Source of the DNA: UBA1801 sp035353395
Lineage (GTDB): Bacteria > Acidobacteriota > Holophagae > Holophagales > Holophagaceae
NCBI GenBank assembly: GCA_035353395.1
Contig: DAOPZL010000001.1
Location: 1-64,000 of the forward strand
Reading direction: 5' to 3'
DNA length: 64,000 nt
The notes beneath the pieces were generated by a model, which was not told where the DNA came from, ran no database searches, and saw only the letters and a list, made by a program, of their open reading frames with translations. Shown piece after piece: positions 26,098 to 32,385 of the stretch. Made by a program: the position numbers and the translations under genes. Within the stretch, counting starts at the first letter, position 1, and the number at the start of each line of letters is the position of its first letter.

Positions 26098-26946
26098 CTA
26101 CTGGATGACGTGGCGGGAGAAGCGCCTGCCCAGGAGGCGGGAGGCGAGGTTGATGGCCAGGACGATGGCCAGCAGGATGAGGGCCGCCGCGTAGGCGCGC
26201 GCCTGGACCTCCGGGACCGGCGTGGCGATCTGGAAGAAGATCGCCAGGGGCAGGGAGGCCACCGGGTCGAGCAGGGAGCCGGGCATGTAGTCGGTGTAGC
26301 CCGCGGTGAACAGCAGGGCGGCCGCGTCGCCCACCCCCCGGCCGAAGGCGAGCAGGATGGCGGTCAGGATCCCCGGCACGGCCTGCCTCAGCACGACGGC
26401 CAGGGTCACCTCCGTCTGGGTCGTGCCCAGGGCGTAGGCGCTCTCCTTGAGCTCCTGGGGCACGGCGCGGATCACCTCGCCCATGGACCGGACCATGATG
26501 GGCAGCATCACGAGGCTGAGCGCCAGGATGCCGCCCAGCATGGACGCGCGGATCCCGAAGCGGACCATGACGACGAAGCCGAAGGCGCCGTAGACGATGG
26601 AGGGGGTTCCCCAGAGGATGTCCAGGACCAGGCGCGAGAACCTGGAGAGCCAGGGCCTGGCGTATTCCTTCTGCAGGGCCAGGGCCGCGGGCAGCCCGAC
26701 CAGCAGGGAGAGCAGGGAGGCTCCCAGTCCCAGGTACAGGGTCCCGGCGATGGCGTTGGCGATGCCTCCGCCCTTGCCCAGGTAGTAGCCGCCCTTGGGG
26801 GTCTCGAGGAGCATCGCCAGGTTCATGGCGGAAGCCCCCTTCACGACGATCGTGGCGAGGATGGCGACGAAGGCCGTCACGACGAGCGACAGGGAGGCGA
26901 TCATCAGGAACCTGAACAGGGATTCCTTGAACCGGCGGAGCCGCAC
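26098..26946 (-). CDS. pstA: PstA-like ABC transporter permease
   Basis: 282-residue inner-membrane permease with about six helices. A cytoplasmic loop, EVIRAVPQELKESAYALGTT, followed by LAVVLRQAVPGILTAILLAFGRGVGDAAALLFTAG, is the EAA-type motif that docks on the ATPase, in the form found in PstA. A typical GILGGxxLALxxLPI segment is present as GGILALSLVMLPIMV. It lies one base after pstC and nine before pstB. It forms the channel with PstC. Confidence 0.88.
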   Translation of the reverse strand: MRLRRFKESLFRFLMIASLSLVVTAFVAILATIVVKGASAMNLAMLLETPKGGYYLGKGGGIANAIAGTLYLGLGASLLSLLVGLPAALALQKEYARPWLSRFSRLVLDILWGTPSIVYGAFGFVVMVRFGIRASMLGGILALSLVMLPIMVRSMGEVIRAVPQELKESAYALGTTQTEVTLAVVLRQAVPGILTAILLAFGRGVGDAAALLFTAGYTDYMPGSLLDPVASLPLAIFFQIATPVPEVQARAYAAALILLAIVLAINLASRLLGRRFSRHVIQ

Positions 26947-26947
26947 G

Positions 26948-27835
26948 TCAGAGCCCCCTTCTCTCGATGCCGCGCAGCACCAGGCGCGCGCCCAGGCTGA
27001 AGGACCCGACGACGAGCATCAGGATCAGGGCGGCCAGCATCATCGCCGCGTCGTAGCGGGGGATGGACATCATCTCGCCGTAGTTGTTCGCGATGAGGGC
27101 CGGGAGGGGATAGGCGGGATCGAAGAGGCTGTGCGGAACCCTGGGAACGTTCCCCACCACCATCATCACGGCGATGGTCTCGCCGAAGGCCCGGGCGAAC
27201 CCCAGGACGAGGGCGGCGACGATCCCCTTGCGGGCCGTCTTCAGGACGACGTGCCAGGCGGCCTCGCAGGGCGTCGTGCCCAGGGCCAGGGCGGCCTCCC
27301 TCGCCTCCATGGGGACGGCCCTCAGCACCTCCAGGGAGACGGAGATGATGAAGGGCATCACCATGATCGCGAGGACGAGGCCGCCGGCCAGGGTGGAGTA
27401 GCCGGTGGCCGGAAGCCCGAGGGAGCCCTCCAGGGCCGAGACGAGGGGGACGATGAAGAGGATCCCGAAGAGCCCGAAGATGACGGAGGGGATGCCGGCG
27501 AGGATGTCGATGAGCAGCCGGAGCGCCTCGCGGGTCCGGCGCTTCGCGTATTCGGAGAGGTAGACGGCCGACAGCAGGCACACGGGCGCGGCGATCGCCA
27601 TGGCCACCAGGGTGACCGCCAGGGAGCCCAGGATGAAGGGCAGGAACCCGAATTCCCCTTTCCAGGGGGACCAGGCGCAGGAGAACAGGAGAGAGGGCAG
27701 GGACCGGCCGCCGAGGATCGGCCAAGCCTTGGCCGCCAGCACCAGGAGCAGGATGCCTGCCACGGCGTTGAGGAGCAGGAGGGAACCTTTGATATGGACG
27801 GCGGCCAGCCGGTCCTTGAACGTCCGGAGGGTCAT
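26948..27835 (-). CDS. pstC: PstC-like ABC transporter permease
   Basis: 295-residue permease with about six membrane helices. It carries GTLAVT-like GSLAVTLVAMAIAAPVCLLS, the ILAGIPSVIFGLFGILFIVP segment typical of PstC, and the ATPase docking loop LRAVPMEAREAALALGTT followed by KGIVAALVLGFARAFGETIAV. Its ATG is three bases after the pstS stop, and pstA starts one base after its own stop, so the transporter genes are tightly coupled. Confidence 0.9.
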   Translation of the reverse strand: MTLRTFKDRLAAVHIKGSLLLLNAVAGILLLVLAAKAWPILGGRSLPSLLFSCAWSPWKGEFGFLPFILGSLAVTLVAMAIAAPVCLLSAVYLSEYAKRRTREALRLLIDILAGIPSVIFGLFGILFIVPLVSALEGSLGLPATGYSTLAGGLVLAIMVMPFIISVSLEVLRAVPMEAREAALALGTTPCEAAWHVVLKTARKGIVAALVLGFARAFGETIAVMMVVGNVPRVPHSLFDPAYPLPALIANNYGEMMSIPRYDAAMMLAALILMLVVGSFSLGARLVLRGIERRGL

Positions 27836-27838
27836 GGC

Positions 27839-28813
27839 CTAGGGGTGGACCTTCGCCAGGGCCGAGGCGATCTGCGTGTCCGCGATCTTGATGTAGCCGG
27901 CCTCGTCGACGTACTTCTGCCCGTCCGTCAGCACCCATTTCACGAACGCGCCCGCCGGGCCCTTGAAGTCGGCCTTGGCCACGAGGTTGAGGTCCCGGGC
28001 CGGCGGGGCCGGATAGGCCCCGGAGCGGATGGCGGCCATGGCCTTCTCCTTGGTGTCGATCGCTTCCGGAGGATCCACCTTCCCGTTGCCGTTGACGTCG
28101 ATGGGGATGGCCATGAGCCCCTGGACGGGCTTCCCGCTGGCGGGATCGAAGGCGAAGTTCAGGTTGTTGTAGCCGATGCCCGAGGCATCCTTCCGGACGG
28201 CTTCGGCCAGGCCCGGATCCCCGTAGACGCCCACGCCCTTCAGGTCCTCCTGCTTCCTGCCCAGGTACTGGGCCCAGGTCTCCGCCGCGCCGCAGGCGTC
28301 GGATCGCGAATAGACCTGGACCTTCTGGGAGGCGGACCCGTGGGCGAGCTGGCCCCAGGTCAGGGGCTTCTCCTGGATCCAGAGGTCCGCGAAGTGGCTC
28401 CGCTGGAGGCCCTGCTGGCCGATCCGGGCCGCGACCGGGTTCCCGGCGTTCATCACCGGGATGACGGCGTCCTTCACGACCGGGACGAAGACGGCGCCCT
28501 GGCTGGTCTCCTCGGGCTTGATGTCCCGGGAGACCATCCCGAGGTCCACCAGGCCCGCCATGCTGTCCGCGATGCCCTTGCCCGCGCCGCCCGCGGAGAC
28601 GTCGATCCGCACGCCGGGGTTGGCCTTCTGGTACTCCTCGCCCCACTTCACCATCATGGGATAGAGCGCCCAGGCTCCGGAGACGCGGATGGTGACGGGG
28701 CCTTCCGTTCTCGATGCATGTTCGCGGCGGCAGTTCATCCAGGCCGCGGCGACGAGGGCGACGACCAGGGCCGGGAGCAAGGTTCGACGGAGGTTGCTGG
28801 GGGGTCGATTCAT
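27839..28813 (-). CDS. pstS: PstS-like periplasmic phosphate/oxyanion-binding protein with an EF-hand-like loop
   Basis: 324 residues. A hydrophobic signal (LLPALVVALVAAAW) ends near Cys28, perhaps a lipoprotein site although the lipobox is poor. The binding-protein core has VSGAWALYPMMVKWGEEY, DVSAGGAGKGIADSMAGLVD, LGMVSRDIKPEE and YSRSDACGAAETWAQYLG, the group of PstS-like proteins that differs from E. coli PstS. At residues 239-250 it carries DVNGNGKVDPPE, with D/N/N/K/D/E spaced exactly as a calcium-binding EF-hand loop. It is the first gene of the pst-cys run; the ligand could be phosphate or a similar oxyanion. Confidence 0.82.
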   Translation of the reverse strand: MNRPPSNLRRTLLPALVVALVAAAWMNCRREHASRTEGPVTIRVSGAWALYPMMVKWGEEYQKANPGVRIDVSAGGAGKGIADSMAGLVDLGMVSRDIKPEETSQGAVFVPVVKDAVIPVMNAGNPVAARIGQQGLQRSHFADLWIQEKPLTWGQLAHGSASQKVQVYSRSDACGAAETWAQYLGRKQEDLKGVGVYGDPGLAEAVRKDASGIGYNNLNFAFDPASGKPVQGLMAIPIDVNGNGKVDPPEAIDTKEKAMAAIRSGAYPAPPARDLNLVAKADFKGPAGAFVKWVLTDGQKYVDEAGYIKIADTQIASALAKVHP

Positions 28814-28825
28814 CCGTGGCCGCCT

Positions 28826-28853
28826 ATAATATGAGAGTTCCAGCGCATGTTAA
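28826..28853 (-). promoter_or_regulatory. Probable promoter of the pst-cys operon
   Basis: On the - strand TTAACA (28853-28848), a 16-base spacer, then TATTAT (28831-28826). Both hexamers differ from the sigma70 consensus at one or two positions. The predicted transcription start lies only about six bases before the pstS ATG (28813), so the leader would be very short and no ribosome-binding site fits. No clear Pho box was recognised. Confidence 0.55.
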
Positions 28854-28854
28854 C

Positions 28855-28886
28855 GCAAGAAGCCCCGGATTTCCGGGGCTTCTTGC
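28855..28886 (-). terminator. Strong palindromic terminator between the SPFH gene and pstS
   Basis: GCAAGAAGCCCCGG pairs perfectly with CCGGGGCTTCTTGC around an ATTT loop, 14 base pairs. It lies about 20 bases after the SPFH stop on the - strand. There is no long T run after the stem on either strand, but the CTTCTT arm supplies part of a U-rich end. It insulates the pst promoter that follows at once. Confidence 0.7.
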
Positions 28887-28904
28887 GGGGGCCTGCGGGC
28901 GCGG

Positions 28905-29945
28905 CTACTGGCCCATGCCGTGCTTCTTCAGGATCACGGCCCGCTGGGCGTCGTACTCGGCCTGGCTGATGAGCTGGGAATCGAAGAGATCCTTGAGGTC
29001 CGTCAGCTCCTCCTTGAGCGTCTTGGCCGAAGCGGCCGCGGGGGCGGTGCCGGCGGGGAAGGGCGTCTGGGCCATCTGTCCCATGGCGCCGCCCATCTGC
29101 TGGCCCATCATGTTGCCCATGCCGACGCCCACGCCCAGGCCCATGCCCATGCCGGCGAGGCCGCCGGGGTTCTGGGCGGCGAGGGGAATGGCGTCCGCCA
29201 CCTGCATCTGGGTGTAGGCGCCCAGGACGGGGGCCATCATGCCCAGCTGGGTGCGCTTGTCCATCATCGCTTCCACCTCTTCGGGGAGGCTGATGTTCTC
29301 GATGAACAGTTTGGAACACTCCAGGCCCATGGTCTGGAACTCGGGGTCCATCTTCTGGCGGAGCAGGTCCGAGAGGTCGTCATACTTCGCGGCCAGGTCC
29401 AGGGCGGGGATCTTCGCCTCGCCCAGGGCGTCCGTGAACTTGCTGACGAGGCTCTTGCGGAGCTGTTCCGTGATGTCGTCCTTGGTGTAGACGCCGTTGG
29501 TGCCCACCAGCTCCTTCAGGAACCTCTTCGAATCCTTCACGCGGATGGAGTAGATGCCGAAGGCCCGGACGCGCAGCATGCCGAAGTCGGCGTCGCGCAT
29601 CATGATGGGGTTCGCCGTTCCCCAGCCCAGGTCGTTGAAGAGCCGCGTGTTCGTGAAGTAGACCTCGGACTTGAAGGGGCTCTCGAAGCCGTACTTCCAG
29701 CCCTGGAGATCGGCCAGGACGGGCAGGTTCCTGGTGGAGAGGGTATGGGTTCCCGGCGTGAAGGTGTCGGCGAACTGGCCCTCGTGGACGAAGGTGGCCT
29801 CCTGGCTCTCGCGGCAGACGAGCCTCGCGCCGTTCTTGATCTCCTGGTCCCGGACGGGGAAGCGCCAGGCCATGATGTCGTTGGAGTCGTCCAGCCATTC
29901 GATGATTTCGATGAATTGGGCTTTGCCCCAGTCCAAAAGACCCAT
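28905..29945 (-). CDS. SPFH/Band-7-like protein with Gly/Met-rich linker and short C-terminal helical tail
   Basis: 346 residues of the 'virion core protein-like' SPFH group. The core (residues 1 to about 235) opens MGLLDWGKAQFIEIIEWLDD and shows ESQEATFVHEGQFADTFTPG, PVLADLQGWKYGFESPFKSE and LFIENISLPEEVEAMMDKR. Then come QVADAIPLAAQNP, a run of Gly and Met (about residues 260-290), an Ala/Pro stretch, and a final SHOCT-like module (LKEELTDLKDLFDSQLISQAEYDAQR). No membrane anchor is evident. GGAGG precedes the ATG at 29945. Role unknown; such proteins are thought to be scaffolds. Confidence 0.82.
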   Translation of the reverse strand: MGLLDWGKAQFIEIIEWLDDSNDIMAWRFPVRDQEIKNGARLVCRESQEATFVHEGQFADTFTPGTHTLSTRNLPVLADLQGWKYGFESPFKSEVYFTNTRLFNDLGWGTANPIMMRDADFGMLRVRAFGIYSIRVKDSKRFLKELVGTNGVYTKDDITEQLRKSLVSKFTDALGEAKIPALDLAAKYDDLSDLLRQKMDPEFQTMGLECSKLFIENISLPEEVEAMMDKRTQLGMMAPVLGAYTQMQVADAIPLAAQNPGGLAGMGMGLGVGVGMGNMMGQQMGGAMGQMAQTPFPAGTAPAAASAKTLKEELTDLKDLFDSQLISQAEYDAQRAVILKKHGMGQ

Positions 29946-30079
29946 GGGAGGCCTCCGCTCGGCACGCGGCCGTCCGACAAGTGTACGCGGAGTCGCGGTC
30001 CCGGCGGCCGGAATCCGTCGAGCCGGCGGGAACTCGGGCCGGACGGACCCCGCGCCGTGCCGGGCGGGAGGAGGTCGGT

Positions 30080-30379
30080 CTACTTGGCCTTCCTGCGCGG
30101 CTTTTCGGGGTTCGGGATCCGGTCCTTGGTGAAGACGGCATGGGTGTCGCAGTCCACGATGCAGCGCCAGCCCCGGGCCTCGCCGGGCATGTGGACGATG
30201 ACCTCCCACCCGCAGCTGGCGCCGTTCAGGCTGATCCTCCTGGCGCTGAGCGCGACGCCGCTCGTGGCCTGCTCCGCGATGGCCTTGGCCTCCTTGGCAC
30301 CGGCGACGGGCCCTCCGGAGAGGGGGCCGGCCGCGAGCAGGCAGAGCAGGACCGACTGTGGAAGGCACAGGTTGCGCAT
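30080..30379 (-). CDS. Small secreted PepSY-like protein
   Basis: 99 residues. A signal peptide (LPQSVLLCLLAAGPLSGGPVAGA) is followed by KAIAEQATSGVALSARRISL, WEVIVHMPGEARGWRCIVDC and a THAVFTKDRIPNP end. The order of a helix, a strand with WEVxV, and a strand with xxVDxxTxxV is that of a single PepSY domain, though the match is weak. Two cysteines could form a disulfide. AGGAGA precedes the ATG. The tail is basic (PEKPRRKAK). It stands alone between the SPFH and heptose genes. Confidence 0.6.
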   Translation of the reverse strand: MRNLCLPQSVLLCLLAAGPLSGGPVAGAKEAKAIAEQATSGVALSARRISLNGASCGWEVIVHMPGEARGWRCIVDCDTHAVFTKDRIPNPEKPRRKAK

Positions 30380-30429
30380 GGGATCTCCTGGGGGAATTCC
30401 ATCCAGGATACCTTGCGTGTATGAATGAA

Positions 30430-30921
30430 TCAAGAAAGCGTCACGCCCCGTCCCGTCGCGATCCTTTCCACGATGGCGCTGGTGCTGTGGCCCGGCAGGA
30501 AGGGGACGAGGACCAGCCTGCCGCCCCGGGCCTCGACGATGTCCCGGCCGACCACGTTCTCGGGGGCGTAGTCCCCGCCCTTGGCGAGCACGTCCGGCTG
30601 GAGCGCCTTGATGAGGTCGAAGGGCGTGTCCTCCTCGAAGCGCACGACCGCGTCCACGCTCCTGAGGCCCAGCAGGACGGCCGCCCGGGCGCGCTCGTCC
30701 TGGAGCGGGCGGCCGGGGCCCTTCAGGCGCGCCACGCTGGCGTCGCTGTTCAGGCCGACGACCAGGAAGTCTCCGAGGGCCCGGACATCCTCCAGGTACT
30801 TCACGTGGCCGGGGTGGAGGAGGTCGAAGCAGCCGTTGGTGAAGCACAGCGTCTTCGGACGGGCGGGGAAGGCCCTCTGGTAGGCCTCGGGAGAGAGGAA
30901 GAAACGATCCAGTGACGTCAT
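30430..30921 (-). CDS. rfaE2: D-glycero-beta-D-manno-heptose 1-phosphate adenylyltransferase
   Basis: 163-residue nucleotidyltransferase with FTNGCFDLLHPGHVKYLEDV (the HxGH site) and VLAKGGDYAPENVVGRDIVE, then STSAIVERI at the end. It matches the C-terminal half of HldE/RfaE; the sugar kinase half is not fused here and must be elsewhere. It makes ADP-heptose for the lipopolysaccharide inner core, in line with an outer membrane. It is divergent from the FmdB-like gene, with 59 bases between. Confidence 0.9.
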   Translation of the reverse strand: MTSLDRFFLSPEAYQRAFPARPKTLCFTNGCFDLLHPGHVKYLEDVRALGDFLVVGLNSDASVARLKGPGRPLQDERARAAVLLGLRSVDAVVRFEEDTPFDLIKALQPDVLAKGGDYAPENVVGRDIVEARGGRLVLVPFLPGHSTSAIVERIATGRGVTLS

Positions 30922-30980
30922 GGGAGGTCCAGGATAAAATGGAAGGTTGTGGCTCCGGCCACTTCCCTTTCGAGGATGCC

Positions 30981-31253
30981 ATGCCGCTCTATGAATATCG
31001 CTGTCAGGTTTGCGGAGAGGAGGAGGAAAAGCTCCAGTCCTATTCTGCTCCCACCGAGCACGATTGCCCGAAGTGCGGGGCCAAGGACGGGATGACGCGA
31101 CAGATCTCCGAGGCCGCCTTCAACCTGACGGGGGGAGGGTGGTACGCCCAGGGCTACTCCCACAAGGGCAGCTCGGGCGCCTCCAAGGATCCCGCGCCCG
31201 CCTCCTCGGGCGGGTGCTGCGGCGGAGGGTGTGCCTGCAAGCGGGGCGCCTGA
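30981..31253 (+). CDS. FmdB-type zinc ribbon protein
   Basis: 90 residues. MPLYEYRCQVCGEEEEKLQS, then CPKCGAKDG, gives the two Cys-x2-Cys pairs of the FmdB/CxxC regulatory family. The tail is rich in Gly and Ser, and ends with a Cys cluster (GGCCGGGCACKRG) that may bind a further metal ion. I used ATG 30981 (with GAGG upstream) since it gives the family N-terminus; the frame continues to 30912 without support. The precise role of the family is not known. rpsL follows after its own promoter. Confidence 0.85.
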   Translation: MPLYEYRCQVCGEEEEKLQSYSAPTEHDCPKCGAKDGMTRQISEAAFNLTGGGWYAQGYSHKGSSGASKDPAPASSGGCCGGGCACKRGA

Positions 31254-31266
31254 GGGCATTCATCGA

Positions 31267-31294
31267 TTGACATCCGTCCCATCTTTGGTAAGAT
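31267..31294 (+). promoter_or_regulatory. Promoter of the str operon (rpsL)
   Basis: A perfect TTGACA (31267-31272), a 16-base spacer and TAAGAT (31289-31294) lie 120 bases before the rpsL GTG. It begins 13 bases after the stop of the preceding gene. The leader in between is GC-rich and may fold for feedback control. Confidence 0.75.
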
Positions 31295-31415
31295 TGTCGA
31301 TTCCCGGCCCGTCAAGGGCCTGGGCATCATGTCCATCCGATGTCGGCGCCTTCCGGCCCCCCGACCTCTCGGGTCCAGGCGCGACTGGTTTCGTCGCCTT
31401 AAACAGGAGGTTGGA

Positions 31416-31805
31416 GTGCCAACCATCAATCAGCTGATCCGCCAGGGGCGGAGCACGTTCCTCAACAAGACCAAGAGCCCCGCGCTCGACGCCTGCCCGC
31501 AGAAGCGCGGCGTGTGCACCCGCGTGTTCACCACCACCCCCAAGAAGCCGAACTCCGCGCTTCGCAAGGTGGCCCGCGTGCGCCTCACCAACGGCATCGA
31601 GTGCACCACCTACATCCCGGGCGTGGGCCACAACCTGCAGGAGCACTCCATCGTGCTGATCCGCGGTGGCCGCGTGAAGGACCTGCCGGGCGTGCGCTAC
31701 CACGTGGTCCGCGGCACCCTCGACACCACCGGTGTCGCCGGCCGCAACCAGTCCCGTTCCAAGTACGGCGCGAAGCGGCCCAAGGCCGCTCCCGTGAAGA
31801 AGTAG
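31416..31805 (+). CDS. rpsL: 30S ribosomal protein S12
   Basis: 129 residues from a GTG start with AGGAGG five bases before it. It has PTINQLIRQGR, the TTPKKPNSALRKVARVRL loop with the lysine known from streptomycin resistance, and KDLPGVRYHVVRG with the conserved Asp. Both are wild type. S12 sits at the decoding centre. First gene of the str operon, ten bases before rpsG. Confidence 0.98.
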   Translation: MPTINQLIRQGRSTFLNKTKSPALDACPQKRGVCTRVFTTTPKKPNSALRKVARVRLTNGIECTTYIPGVGHNLQEHSIVLIRGGRVKDLPGVRYHVVRGTLDTTGVAGRNQSRSKYGAKRPKAAPVKK

Positions 31806-31815
31806 GAGGGCAGAC

Positions 31816-32286
31816 ATGTCTCGTCGTTCTACCCCGGCCAAGCGCGAGATCCTTCCGGATCCCGTCTACAACAGCGTCACGATCACCAAGTTCGTCAACG
31901 TCCTGATGGAACGCGGCAAGAAGGCCACCGCCGAGCGGATCCTCTACGGAGCCCTCGACATCGTCGCCCAGAAGTCCGGCGAGGAGGCCATGGAGGCCTT
32001 CCAGAAGGCGCTCAACAACATCAAGCCCACCGTCGAGGTGAAGTCCCGCCGCGTCGGCGGCGCGACCTACCAGGTCCCCGTCGAGGTGCCCCAGAACCGC
32101 CGCCAGTCCCTGGCGATGCGCTGGCTCAAGACCTACGCCGCCTCCCGCGGCGAGCGCACCATGCGCGACAAGCTGGCGGGCGAGATCCTGGACGCCATGA
32201 ACTTCCGCGGCGCCTCCATCAAGAAGAAGGACGACGTCCACAAGATGGCCGAAGCCAACAAGGCGTTCGCTCACTTCCGCTGGTAG
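31816..32286 (+). CDS. rpsG: 30S ribosomal protein S7
   Basis: 156 residues, the standard length. It has the STPAKREILPDPVYNS start, KKATAERILYGALDI, VEVKSRRVGGATYQVPVEV and AFAHFRW at the end. S7 starts assembly of the 30S head and in E. coli represses the str operon. It follows rpsL by ten bases. A terminator-like hairpin comes after its stop, before fusA. Confidence 0.98.
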   Translation: MSRRSTPAKREILPDPVYNSVTITKFVNVLMERGKKATAERILYGALDIVAQKSGEEAMEAFQKALNNIKPTVEVKSRRVGGATYQVPVEVPQNRRQSLAMRWLKTYAASRGERTMRDKLAGEILDAMNFRGASIKKKDDVHKMAEANKAFAHFRW

Positions 32287-32306
32287 TCACAGTACATTCA
32301 TGAACG

Positions 32307-32337
32307 GGGCCGATCGTAAAGGATCGGCCCTCGTTTT
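32307..32337 (+). terminator. Hairpin with T run between rpsG and fusA
   Basis: GGGCCGATC (32307-32315) pairs with GATCGGCCC (32322-32330) around GTAAAG, followed by TCGTTTT. It looks like a true intrinsic terminator or attenuator inside the str operon, which would lower fusA relative to rpsL-rpsG unless a separate promoter exists. Confidence 0.7.
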
Positions 32338-32385
32338 GCCTGATCGCCGCATCCCGAGTTCCCTGAAAATCTGAAGGAGGCCCCC

